Shown: positions 24,394-31,908 of the stretch, one piece after another
Position numbering within the stretch: position 1 is the stretch's first letter
Layout of the letters: each line of letters begins with the position of its first letter
Assembly: GCA_039199225.1 (NCBI GenBank)
Contig: JBCCSZ010000030.1
Location: 1 to 36,120, forward strand
Direction: 5' to 3'
DNA: 36,120 nt
Source: JBCCSZ01 sp039199225
Lineage (GTDB): Bacteria > Bacteroidota > Bacteroidia > Chitinophagales > Saprospiraceae
Translations under genes and position numbers: made by a program
Notes under the pieces: model-generated
Told to the model about the DNA's origin: nothing
The model's database searches: none
The model's input: the letters and a program-made list of their open reading frames with translations, nothing else

Positions 24394-25509
24394 TTAAAAA
24401 TTTAGATAATTGATGACCACCCGGTGATTGCCCGTATCGGCGACAACCATCGTTTGATCTTCTATACAAATTTGGAAAGGCCAATACAAGCTGCCTTCCG
24501 TACTCCAAATGGTATTTTTATTTTCACTGCCCGTCTGAAAATCATCTTGCCCCAGGACATTGTCTGCAGAAGGGTTGTGTGCCTCCGGCAATTGATCAAA
24601 CCAGAGTATCCGGCTGTTTCCGGTATCGGCCACCCAAAGCCCATTTTTGTAAAAACAACTGTCGTAACACCAATTGAGGGTATGGCGCTGTGGAAACCAG
24701 CCAAACTGATTTTGTCCATTGCCCTCGAAAGAGGTTTGTCCGATGACGACATCTGCTTTTTGCTCGAAAGCCGTCGTCCAATCCTGCCAAAATAAGACGC
24801 GATAGTATTGAGTATCGGTGATGGCCATCTGCCCTTGTGGACCGATTTTTATCGAATAGGGCCAAATCGGGTCTTGGTTTTCGTAATCGCGTTCTTGGAA
24901 AGACGGCTTTCCGATCACCCGGTCGGCGGCTGTGAAATTTTGTGTCGGGATGTTTTTAAAATACAACACCCGTCGATTGCCTGTATCGGCCACCCAAAGC
25001 TGCTGTCCATCGGAAAAAACGCCATAGGGCCAATTCATCGATTGTGCAGAGGGTGTCTGTCCAACGCCCTTGATATTGGGAAGATTGCTGTTGAAGTCGG
25101 CTTGTCCGATCACTACATCGGCAGCCTGCCCGTCCTCAGTCGGCATTTGTAGCCAGATCAACACCCGGTGGTTCCAAGCATCGGCGACGATGAGCTTTTG
25201 ACCATCGGACCAGATGCCGGAAGGGTAGAACAGGCTCGATGCATTCACTTTGCCGTTGGCGTTGCGGCCGGTTTGTGCCTTGGTATTTTGCCCCAAGACG
25301 ACATCTGGCTGCGCAAATTCTGTAGTCGGCAGTTGATGCCAGATGAAAACCCGATTTTGAGCCGTGTCCGCTACAAAGAGCATACGGTTGACCAGGAATA
25401 CACCTCTCGGAGCCAGTAGTGGACTGTCGGCAGCTCCTTTGAAAATATGGTTCTTTTCGAGCAGTGATTTTAAGTCGTTCGTTGCCAATGTCGATTTGTC
25501 GTCTTTCAA
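24394..25509 (-). CDS. NHL-repeat six-bladed propeller protein of the hydrogenase locus
   Basis: A 371-residue soluble protein built of six NHL repeats, each ending in V-A-D-T-x-N-x-R-V-x-x-W or a close variant (VADTAQNRVFIW, VADAWNHRVLIW, VADTGNRRVLYF, ITDTQYYRVLFW, VADTGNSRILWF, VADTGNHRVVI). This predicts a closed six-bladed beta-propeller. No signal peptide or sorting tail is present, so it is cytoplasmic, unlike most Bacteroidota NHL proteins. It lies 19 bp after hypE and 12 bp before the nickel permease. From memory, NHL-repeat proteins occur in operons of high-affinity uptake hydrogenases of other phyla; a scaffold or electron-transfer-partner role is inference. Confidence 0.85.
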   Translation of the reverse strand: MKDDKSTLATNDLKSLLEKNHIFKGAADSPLLAPRGVFLVNRMLFVADTAQNRVFIWHQLPTTEFAQPDVVLGQNTKAQTGRNANGKVNASSLFYPSGIWSDGQKLIVADAWNHRVLIWLQMPTEDGQAADVVIGQADFNSNLPNIKGVGQTPSAQSMNWPYGVFSDGQQLWVADTGNRRVLYFKNIPTQNFTAADRVIGKPSFQERDYENQDPIWPYSIKIGPQGQMAITDTQYYRVLFWQDWTTAFEQKADVVIGQTSFEGNGQNQFGWFPQRHTLNWCYDSCFYKNGLWVADTGNSRILWFDQLPEAHNPSADNVLGQDDFQTGSENKNTIWSTEGSLYWPFQICIEDQTMVVADTGNHRVVINYLNF

Positions 25510-25528
25510 AGTTCGTTTGATTTAAGGT

Positions 25529-26602
25529 TTAGCAAATACGGGGCAACTGTTCGCCAACCAACATATTGACGACCCTTTTGCCACCGATGCGACTGGTTAG
25601 AACAACTTGCTTGGGGTGGCTTTCTACCAGTTCTCCGATGATGGTGGCATGGCGGCAACTTTCTTGCTGTTGGAGTTCCACAACGACCTCTTCTGCTACG
25701 GCCGCATCGACTATGGTGAGGAAAATGCCTTCGTTGGCCACATAGAGTGGATCGAGTCCCAATATTTCGCAAGCTCCTGCCACCTGATCGTCGACCGGAA
25801 TGTTCTTTTGTGCAATGTCGATGCCCAGCCCGCTGTCTCTGGCAATTTCCGTCAAAACCGTGGCGACACCACCGCGCGTGGGGTCCCGGAGCAGGTGAAT
25901 CTGTGGACCAAAGCGATCCAGCAAAGCCTTTACAGCATGGTTTAAATTGCGGGTGTCACTTTCGATGGTCGTCTCAAATTCCAAGCCCTCGCGTACCGAC
26001 ATGATGGCGATCCCATGCGTTGCCACCTGATCGCTCACAATGATTTTATCTCCCGCCTTGACCCGTCGAATGTCGATGGCTGCTTTTTCGTGCAGACGTC
26101 CGATGCCCGTGGTATTGATGAATATCTTATCGCCCTTGCCTCGCTCCACCACTTTGGTATCGCCGGTGACGACTTGCACGCCAGCTTGCTCACAAGCAAA
26201 TTTGATGGCCACTAGAATGTCCCAAAACTCCTTCATGTGCAAGCCTTCCTCTATGATGAAACTCAGGGAGAGATACTGGGGAATGGCGCCGCACATGGCC
26301 AGGTCGTTGACAGTTCCGTTGACAGCTAGTTCACCGATGTTTCCACCGGGAAAAAAGATGGGCGAAATGACAAAGCTATCGGTTGTGAAGGCCGTCAGGC
26401 CGTTGAGTGGGAGCTGGGCGCCGTCGTGGCGTTTGTCGAGCAGGTCGTTTTGCAGCAGTTTGAAAACGCCGGTGTCGAGCAGTCGATTGGTCAATAAACC
26501 ACCGCTGCCATGTCCAAGGGTGATGAGCTCAAAATCGATTTGAGGCATCGGGCATTGCAGCTGCATTTTTATTTTCTTGTCCCGCTGTGTCATTGATTTC
26601 AT
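25529..26602 (-). CDS. hypE: HypE, carbamoyl-phosphate-derived cyanide ligand synthesis
   Basis: About 357 residues. HypE dehydrates a thiocarboxamide on its own C-terminal Cys to thiocyanate, which supplies CN- to the Fe of [NiFe]-hydrogenase through HypC/HypD. The hallmark C-terminus PRIC is intact, ending exactly at the Cys. The AIR-synthase-like body shows GHGSGGLLTNRLL near the N-terminus, TTDSFVISPIFFPGGNIGEL, NGTVNDLAMCGAIP and LRDPTRGGVATVLTEIA. The frame extends to 26662, but that would overlap hypD. The ATG at 26602 leaves a 37-bp gap, and inner ATGs at 26566 and 26548 are also possible. Complete and probably functional. Confidence 0.95.
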   Translation of the reverse strand: MKSMTQRDKKIKMQLQCPMPQIDFELITLGHGSGGLLTNRLLDTGVFKLLQNDLLDKRHDGAQLPLNGLTAFTTDSFVISPIFFPGGNIGELAVNGTVNDLAMCGAIPQYLSLSFIIEEGLHMKEFWDILVAIKFACEQAGVQVVTGDTKVVERGKGDKIFINTTGIGRLHEKAAIDIRRVKAGDKIIVSDQVATHGIAIMSVREGLEFETTIESDTRNLNHAVKALLDRFGPQIHLLRDPTRGGVATVLTEIARDSGLGIDIAQKNIPVDDQVAGACEILGLDPLYVANEGIFLTIVDAAVAEEVVVELQQQESCRHATIIGELVESHPKQVVLTSRIGGKRVVNMLVGEQLPRIC

Positions 26603-26639
26603 TGAATAAATTTGTTTGGTCTTATTACGGCTCGAACCA

Positions 26640-27746
26640 CTAGATGGCTTCCATTTCCTCAATCATACCCGAAAAGTGATAATAGGCGGCACAAGCCCCT
26701 TCCGAGCTCACCATAGGCGCACCAAGCGGACTTTCAGGCTGGCATTGTTTACCAAAATTTGGACATTCAAATGGTTTTTTCAACCCTTTCATAATATCTC
26801 CGGCAATACACTCTTCATTCTCGGGTGCTTCCGGGATGTGGACATCGAATTTTTGCATCGCATCAAAAGCCCTGTATTTCTCCTTGACTTTGTAGCCGCT
26901 TTGTGGAATGACTTCCATCCCTCGCCACATCCGATCGGTGATGTCAAAAACTTCCAGGATCGTTTCGACCGCCTTGGGATTGCCTTGCGGATGCACCATG
27001 CGTGTATATTGATTTTCCAGCTTGGCTTCCCCTTTTTCCAATTGCTGTACCGTCATTAAAATACCTTGCAGTAAATCGACAGGCTCAAATCCAGTTACTA
27101 CAATTGGAAGCTTATATTCTTCAACCAAGGGATAATACTCTTCCATACCCATAATGGTGCAAACATGCCCGGCAGCCAGAAAAGCCTGCACGTGACTTTC
27201 TTCATCGCTCATCAATGCTTGAATAGCAGGTGGCACCAAAACGTGGGAAGCCAGGATCGAATAATTCTTTAAACCCAAGCGATGCGCATGAACCACAGAA
27301 AGGGCATTGGCTGGTGCCGTTGTTTCAAAACCAACTGCAAAAAATACCACCTCCCGATCCGGATTTTGCTGCGCAATCTTGACTGCCTCCAAGGGAGAAT
27401 ACAAAATGCGAATGTCAGCTCCTCCAGCCTTGGATTCCAGCAAGCTTTTTTGAGAACCCGGTACGCGCAGCATATCGCCAAAAGAACAAAGGATGGCTCC
27501 CTTTTCTTCGGCCAGATAAACGGCCTTATCAATCAAATTCAAAGGCGTCACACAAACTGGACAACCTGGACCATGTACCATATTAATTTCTGATGGCAAC
27601 ATATTCAAAAGCCCGTTTTTTACCAGGCTGTGCGTTTGTCCCCCACAGACCTCCATAATTGTCCAAGGCTGCGTCACTGTATTTTTGATTTCTTCCAAGT
27701 AACGCTCTGCCACTTCCGGATCTCTATATTCTGTCAAAAATTTCAT
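26640..27746 (-). CDS. hypD: HypD, iron-sulfur scaffold for Fe(CN)2CO assembly
   Basis: A 368-residue [4Fe-4S] protein that works with HypC to assemble the Fe(CN)2CO unit of [NiFe]-hydrogenase. Family motifs are all present: MEVCGGQTHS (Cys34), HGPGCPVCVTP (Cys62, Cys65), GDMLRVPG, FFAVGFETTAPANA and GHVCTIMG. The C-terminal cysteines CIAGDIMKG ... CPNFGKQCQPESPLGAPMVS ligate the cluster. It starts with MKFLTEYRDPE, normal for HypD. A 234-bp region with a heptanucleotide array separates it from hypC, a gap not usual between these two genes. hypE follows 37 bp after its stop. Confidence 0.97.
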   Translation of the reverse strand: MKFLTEYRDPEVAERYLEEIKNTVTQPWTIMEVCGGQTHSLVKNGLLNMLPSEINMVHGPGCPVCVTPLNLIDKAVYLAEEKGAILCSFGDMLRVPGSQKSLLESKAGGADIRILYSPLEAVKIAQQNPDREVVFFAVGFETTAPANALSVVHAHRLGLKNYSILASHVLVPPAIQALMSDEESHVQAFLAAGHVCTIMGMEEYYPLVEEYKLPIVVTGFEPVDLLQGILMTVQQLEKGEAKLENQYTRMVHPQGNPKAVETILEVFDITDRMWRGMEVIPQSGYKVKEKYRAFDAMQKFDVHIPEAPENEECIAGDIMKGLKKPFECPNFGKQCQPESPLGAPMVSSEGACAAYYHFSGMIEEMEAI

Positions 27747-27810
27747 TTCAAAATAGGTTTTAAAAAATGAATCAAAAAGTCACTCCCTCAATTGCTGATC
27801 TATTCTGCCA

Positions 27811-27824
27811 CTCACCGCTCCTCC
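27811..27824. repeat. Direct copy of the hypC 3' end
   Basis: The 14 bp CTCACCGCTCCTCC at 27811-27824 recurs at 27980-27993, where it is the hypC stop region plus one heptamer unit. On the minus strand it reads GAG GAG CGG TGA G, the last codons and stop of hypC. It lies 60 bp beyond the far end of the array, near the hypD start. This suggests a slipped or unequal duplication that involved the end of hypC. Confidence 0.7.
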
Positions 27825-27883
27825 AATCAGTCTGCAATTTTCATTGAGTACATTAGGTCATATAAAACACACAATTTAATTTT

Positions 27884-27988
27884 CACCGCTCACCGCTCAC
27901 CGCTCACCGCTCACCGCTCACCGCTCACCGCTCACCGCTCACCGCTCACCGCTCACCGCTCACCGCTCACCGCTCACCGCTCACCGCT
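27884..27988. repeat. 15-copy perfect heptanucleotide tandem array (CACCGCT)
   Basis: Exactly fifteen head-to-tail copies of CACCGCT (105 bp, no mismatches) lie between hypC and hypD. On the coding strand of the operon the unit reads AGCGGTG. The array reaches into hypC: the last sense codon CGG and the TGA stop of hypC come from the unit nearest hypC. Copy-number change would alter the hypC-hypD spacing and mRNA but not the HypC protein. Perfect identity of all units points to recent or ongoing slippage. Spacers are absent, so it is not CRISPR. Confidence 0.97.
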
Positions 27989-28268
27989 CCTCCTTCTCCT
28001 TCTCCGGCAAAAACTCCGAAATGTTCAACTCCTCTGCCACTTCCCCCATCTCCTCCAAATATTGAAAGGTTTTTTTGGCTTCTTCTTCATTGACAATGCT
28101 GATGGCTACCCCAACATGGACCAGCACATAATCACCTTCTTGCGCCTTTGGAACCATTTCCAGGCTGGCTTCTTTGATGATGCCACCAAAGGATACTTTG
28201 GCCATTCGAACGAGACCGTCGAATTGGCTTTCGATGGATTTGATTTTACCGGGTATTGCTAAACACAT
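27981..28268 (-). CDS. hypC: HypC, hydrogenase assembly chaperone
   Basis: A 95-residue HypC/HupF-family chaperone. It starts MCLAIPGKI, with the essential Cys2 that holds the Fe(CN)2CO group with HypD and delivers it to the large subunit. The core beta-barrel motif EGDYVLVHVGVAISIVNEEEA is intact. The C-terminal tail is Glu/Lys-rich (PEKEKEER) and its stop codon lies in the first unit of the heptamer array, so this tail may have been shaped by the repeat. The start overlaps the end of hypF by 23 bp, indicating coupled translation. Confidence 0.96.
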   Translation of the reverse strand: MCLAIPGKIKSIESQFDGLVRMAKVSFGGIIKEASLEMVPKAQEGDYVLVHVGVAISIVNEEEAKKTFQYLEEMGEVAEELNISEFLPEKEKEER

Positions 28269-30591
28269 AAGTATTTGATTTGGATTGAGTCATTGAAAAT
28301 TTGAGCTGTTGGATTTGGTAGTGTACCAACTGACCGAAGGAAATGTTTTCGTCGTTGGGAGACAGCTGCTTGTGAAAATAGAGCTGGAAGTCTTTGTGTA
28401 AATGATGTCCAATAAGATCAACCAGTAAACTGTTTTGGAATACACCTCCGCTGAACGCCAGGTGTTTGATGCCTTTGCTTTGAGCGATTATTCGAATCAG
28501 CTGTACCAAGGAGAAATGAAACTTGGCAGCTATGAAGGCTATGGGTTTTTCGTTTTGTAAATCCAACAACAATTGTTGCATCAAGGATTGTGTAGAAATT
28601 CGATTGTTGAAAACCATTTGGGTTGCGTAGTTTTCAGAGAAATTCAAGCCGTTCTTACGGGTGTATTTCCTCGCCAAACTTTCCAAACGCATGGCTGCTT
28701 CCCCTTCAAAGGTTTGTACATCCATCAGGCCAAGCAGGGAGGCAACGGCATCGAATAGACGGCCAACACTGGAAGTCTGTAGTTGATTTTTTCTGTCCAG
28801 CAATCGGCCATAAATCTGCCATTCAGATGAGCTGAACTTCGGGCGAAGCCACTGAGCTGCCTCCACCAATCCATGGCAGGCAGAGAGCGCAGCGATTCGG
28901 GCCTCTTTCGGCATCTTATCGCCAAGGATGGCTTTAAAATAATCAAAGTGATAAGCGCGATGGAACTCAAAATTTTCATAGCTGAAAAACTCACCGCCCC
29001 AAATTTGACGATCTGTTCCCCAGCCAGTGCCATCCCAGATTACACCTAACACAGGCACTTTAGAACGAACTAAGTTGTGTTCGCCAAGCAGCGCGGCAAA
29101 GTGTGCTTGGTGGTGTTGGATTTCTGTTACTGGGACTTGTAGTTCCTCGGCGAGCGCGTGGCCGTACTGGGTGGAGGCATAAGCCGGGTGGCTGTCGGTC
29201 AAAATACAGCTGGGTTGGACTTTAAAAAGTTCGAGGAAATGCTGAACGCAATGGCGATAGCTTTCCTGCGTATCAAACTGATCCAAATCACCCAGGTATT
29301 GACTGATGTATGTATTGCCTTTCTGCAGCAGGCTAAAGGTACTTTTGAGTTGTGCGCCGCAGGCTAAAATGGATGCCTCTGGCCACTGTATTTTTTCTTG
29401 GATGAAAGTTGGGGCTAAGCCGCGGGATCGCCGTAGGACAATTGCTTGCCTGCGCTCGCTGGAAAATTTGTAGACGCTATCGTCTTGTGGCAATTGAATC
29501 GCCCGATTATTGACTACAATGAGATCGGCAATGGTGCTAAGCTCTTCCAAAGCTTTGTCGTCTTGAAACACAATGGGCGACTGGCTGATGTTGCCACTGG
29601 TTGCGACAATGGGCTTCCCAAACCGCTGTAGCAAGAGCTCATAGAGTGGCGTATAGGGAATCATCACACCCAACTGCTCCAAGCCTGGCGCAATGTCTTC
29701 GCTGGCTAGTGTACTGGTCGTCTTGTTTGGCCAATCAAGTAAAACAATTGGAGCGACCGAACTCTGGAGAAGTTTCCGCTCATCGTCTTGCAGGGGCATC
29801 TCCTCGTCTATGGCACCTACGCTGGGGAACATCAGGGCGAAAGGCTTGGAGGGGCGATGTTTTCGTCGTCGCAGCTGTTGGACAGCTTTCTTTTGCGATG
29901 CATCACAGCAGATTAAATAGCCACCTATGCCTTTGATGGCAACAATTTTTCCATCTTCCCAAGCCTGGGCTACTTGCTCAATGATGACACTTACTTCTTT
30001 GCTGAGAAAATTTTTCTGCTGGTCGTACAGCCGTAGCTCAATGGAGCAGGTCGGGCAAGAATTGGTCTGAGAAAAGTAGCGTCTATCCAGTGGATCGTGG
30101 TACTCCTGCTCACAACTTTTACACATCTGAAAGGGCGCCATACTGGTATGGGGCCGATCATAAGGCAACTTTTGGATGATGGAATAGCGGGGGCCACAAT
30201 TTGTACAAGTGATGAATGGATAAGTTTGCCTGCGGTTTGTCGCTTCCTTTAACTCCTCTCTACAAGGGCGGCACATACCAAAATCAGGTGTCAACAAAAG
30301 ACGAGCATCCGTATGCTTGTCAGAATGAATAATCTGGAAATCGGTGAACGCTTGTTCCGCTATTTCATGGGTATGAAAGTGCGTGATTCGAGACAAGGGA
30401 GGTGCTTGCTCGACCAATGCTTCACAAAAAAGCTGAAAGCTTCCTTTATTTGCCTGACACTCTATGTGGACACCATCGCTGGTGTTGTTCACCCAACCGT
30501 TGAGCGCATGCGCTTTTGCAAGACGATACACAAAGGGCCGGAAGCCCACGCCTTGTACTTGACCTTCGATATGGATGTGCCAGCATTGCAT
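28246..30591 (-). CDS. hypF: HypF, carbamoyltransferase for cyanide ligand synthesis
   Basis: A 781-residue HypF, complete. It transfers the carbamoyl group of carbamoyl phosphate to the HypE C-terminal Cys. Domains in order: acylphosphatase (about 1-90, GQVQGVGFRPFVYRLA); two zinc fingers (CRPC ... CTNC and CKSC ... CPTC, about 105-185); a YrdC-like domain (about 200-380, with KGIGGYLICCDA); and a Kae1-like domain with the metal motif HHQAHFAALLGEH. The frame extends to 30648, but the ATG at 30591 gives the normal N-terminus and overlaps the hypB stop by one base (TAATG). Its end overlaps hypC by 23 bp and carries about 16 residues beyond the usual end of the family. Confidence 0.97.
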   Translation of the reverse strand: MQCWHIHIEGQVQGVGFRPFVYRLAKAHALNGWVNNTSDGVHIECQANKGSFQLFCEALVEQAPPLSRITHFHTHEIAEQAFTDFQIIHSDKHTDARLLLTPDFGMCRPCREELKEATNRRQTYPFITCTNCGPRYSIIQKLPYDRPHTSMAPFQMCKSCEQEYHDPLDRRYFSQTNSCPTCSIELRLYDQQKNFLSKEVSVIIEQVAQAWEDGKIVAIKGIGGYLICCDASQKKAVQQLRRRKHRPSKPFALMFPSVGAIDEEMPLQDDERKLLQSSVAPIVLLDWPNKTTSTLASEDIAPGLEQLGVMIPYTPLYELLLQRFGKPIVATSGNISQSPIVFQDDKALEELSTIADLIVVNNRAIQLPQDDSVYKFSSERRQAIVLRRSRGLAPTFIQEKIQWPEASILACGAQLKSTFSLLQKGNTYISQYLGDLDQFDTQESYRHCVQHFLELFKVQPSCILTDSHPAYASTQYGHALAEELQVPVTEIQHHQAHFAALLGEHNLVRSKVPVLGVIWDGTGWGTDRQIWGGEFFSYENFEFHRAYHFDYFKAILGDKMPKEARIAALSACHGLVEAAQWLRPKFSSSEWQIYGRLLDRKNQLQTSSVGRLFDAVASLLGLMDVQTFEGEAAMRLESLARKYTRKNGLNFSENYATQMVFNNRISTQSLMQQLLLDLQNEKPIAFIAAKFHFSLVQLIRIIAQSKGIKHLAFSGGVFQNSLLVDLIGHHLHKDFQLYFHKQLSPNDENISFGQLVHYQIQQLKFSMTQSKSNTYVFSNTR

Positions 30592-31322
30592 TAAACACTC
30601 ACCTCTTGTGAAGCTGCCTGCTTTTCGCGTACCCGCTCCAACAACCAATCACACCATTGGTCGATTCCTTTGTTTTGGGTACTGGAGATTTCCAATGCCT
30701 TAATATTGGGATTGATCTCGCGGGCGTCGGCTACAACGGCATCGACAGAAAATGGCAAATAGGGGAGGAGGTCTACCTTGGAGACGAGCAGCATTTCGCT
30801 GGTTAGAAACATGCGTGGATACTTCTTGGGCTTGTCATCTCCTTCGGTGGTTGAAATCAGCGTAACGCGATAATCTTCCCCCAAGTCAAAAGAGGCTGGA
30901 CAAACTAGGTTTCCGACATTTTCGATGATGAGCAATTCAACACCTTCCAAGTCGAGGTTTTCCATCGCCTGCCAAACCATCTGAGCTTCCAAGTGACAAA
31001 TGCCACCAGTCACGATTTGCAAGGCATCGGCACCCGCATCGCGAAGGCGATCGGCATCTCGCTCTGTTTCCAAGTCACCGACTAAAATTTTCATTTTGAC
31101 TTTATCGCCAATCCGGCGTGCTGTTTCCTGCAATAGAGTGGTTTTTCCACTGCCTGCAGAAGATGCAATATTGAGGAGCAAAATATTTTGAGCCGCCATT
31201 TTCTTGCGGATGCTATCGGCCACAAAATCATTGGCTTTGAGCAAATGCATGGTCGTACTATCACAAGTGACGCTGCCTCTGGCAGTCTTGGTTGATTTTT
31301 GAACTTTTTCCATTTGATACAA
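30591..31322 (-). CDS. hypB: HypB, GTPase for nickel insertion
   Basis: A 243-residue SIMIBI GTPase that delivers Ni2+ with HypA. Motifs: P-loop NIASSAGSGKTTLLQET, switch region VGDLETERDADRL, metal-site GGICHLEAQMV, NVGNLVCPASFDLGED and SKVDLLPYL (base recognition). The N-terminal His-rich nickel-storage stretch and the E. coli-type CxxCGC high-affinity site are both missing; only about 20 Lys/Ser/Thr-rich residues precede the core. Nickel buffering may thus depend on the dedicated permease encoded further down the operon. A second ATG at 31313 is an equal start candidate. It is the first gene after a 219-bp structured gap, so it may have its own promoter. Confidence 0.96.
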   Translation of the reverse strand: MYQMEKVQKSTKTARGSVTCDSTTMHLLKANDFVADSIRKKMAAQNILLLNIASSAGSGKTTLLQETARRIGDKVKMKILVGDLETERDADRLRDAGADALQIVTGGICHLEAQMVWQAMENLDLEGVELLIIENVGNLVCPASFDLGEDYRVTLISTTEGDDKPKKYPRMFLTSEMLLVSKVDLLPYLPFSVDAVVADAREINPNIKALEISSTQNKGIDQWCDWLLERVREKQAASQEVSV

Positions 31323-31365
31323 AGATTTTATACAATCTGGGTAAAAAAATAAGCGCTCGGCTATA

Positions 31366-31488
31366 GCTTGTGATTACAATTTATTGAATCCATTTCGAAT
31401 GGAAAAGAATTTCTATTGTTTAGAAAACATTTTCTAATGAGTCCTAACAGTCGATGGTTAAAAATTGTAATCCTACTACTTCACAAGC
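31366..31488. promoter_or_regulatory. Large inverted repeat in the hypA-hypB gap
   Basis: GCTTGTG (31366-31372) runs into GATTACAATTT (31372-31382). Far away, AAATTGTAATC (31462-31472) and CACAAGC (31482-31488) are their exact complements in mirrored order, with a 9-nt bulge. The arms total 17 pairs and enclose 79 bp that contain a smaller palindrome. This is the largest non-repeat gap between adjacent genes of the hyp series. It may form an mRNA structure that separates hypA expression from hypBFCDE, or hold an internal promoter. Confidence 0.5.
31420..31437. promoter_or_regulatory. 18-bp palindrome in the hypA-hypB gap (operator candidate)
   Basis: TTAGAAAA (31420-31427) and TTTTCTAA (31430-31437) are perfect inverted repeats around CA, inside the loop of the larger inverted repeat and 98 bp upstream of the hypB start. 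The 8-2-8 layout is typical of dimeric regulator sites. It is A+T rich, so chance is possible. I do not recognise it as a Fur, NikR or CRP/FNR consensus. Confidence 0.4.
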
Positions 31489-31541
31489 AGGGAGGGAAGA
31501 GGCAATCAATAATTTGAATCGGTTGCTTGTATTATTTTAGA

Positions 31542-31886
31542 CTAGTCAAAATGAACCCGATGAATGAGTAGCTCTGTTCCTTTGACAACATTATTATTGG
31601 GGCGGCCACAATCTTTACAGGCAAATTTATATTGTTCAATGGTAGAATGAACATCACAGTCAGAACAGTAGATTTCAATGGGAATGATTTCCATATTGAG
31701 CTTTACCTCCTGAAATTTTTCTTCAGCGCTTGTAACGGCCTCGAAAGCATTTTGCATCAGCGTTGGTTCGACATTGGAGAGCAGGCCCAGCTTTAAATCA
31801 ATAGCCGTGAGCTTATCGAGTTCTGTGGTAGAAAATTCTGCTTCGAGGGTATTGAAAATATTTCGGATCAGCGATATTTCGTGCAT
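31542..31886 (-). CDS. hypA: HypA, nickel metallochaperone
   Basis: A 114-residue HypA. The N-terminal MHEISL supplies the Ni2+ ligand His2 with Glu3. The structural zinc site is CSDC at 74-77 and CKDC at 90-93. The length is normal for the family. HypA passes nickel to the large subunit together with HypB and the GTPase cycle. It starts 22 bp after the TPR gene and is followed by the 219-bp structured gap before hypB, so hypA belongs with the upstream transcript. Confidence 0.96.
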   Translation of the reverse strand: MHEISLIRNIFNTLEAEFSTTELDKLTAIDLKLGLLSNVEPTLMQNAFEAVTSAEEKFQEVKLNMEIIPIEIYCSDCDVHSTIEQYKFACKDCGRPNNNVVKGTELLIHRVHFD

Positions 31887-31908
31887 AGTAGGTTCCTTAT
31901 TAAGTCAT

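Noticed and set aside
26610..26650. tRNA-like T-arm (GGTTCGAGCC on the minus strand) near the end of hypD
   Set aside because: The flanking bases do not form the T-stem, and no acceptor, D or anticodon arms are present. The segment is the hypD stop and the hypD-hypE spacer.
26603..26662. Upstream start for hypE
   Set aside because: It would overlap the end of hypD and adds residues not seen in HypE; ATGs at 26602 or further in are better.
27884..27988. CRISPR array
   Set aside because: The units are 7 bp, contiguous and without spacers, and no cas genes are nearby; this is a simple tandem repeat.
27792..28262. Plus-strand open frame with repeated TAHRSPL peptide
   Set aside because: The repeated peptide is only the translation of the heptamer array, and the rest lies antisense to hypC. 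It has no start context or homology of its own.
30592..30648. Upstream start for hypF
   Set aside because: It lies inside hypB. The ATG at 30591 gives the usual acylphosphatase N-terminus.
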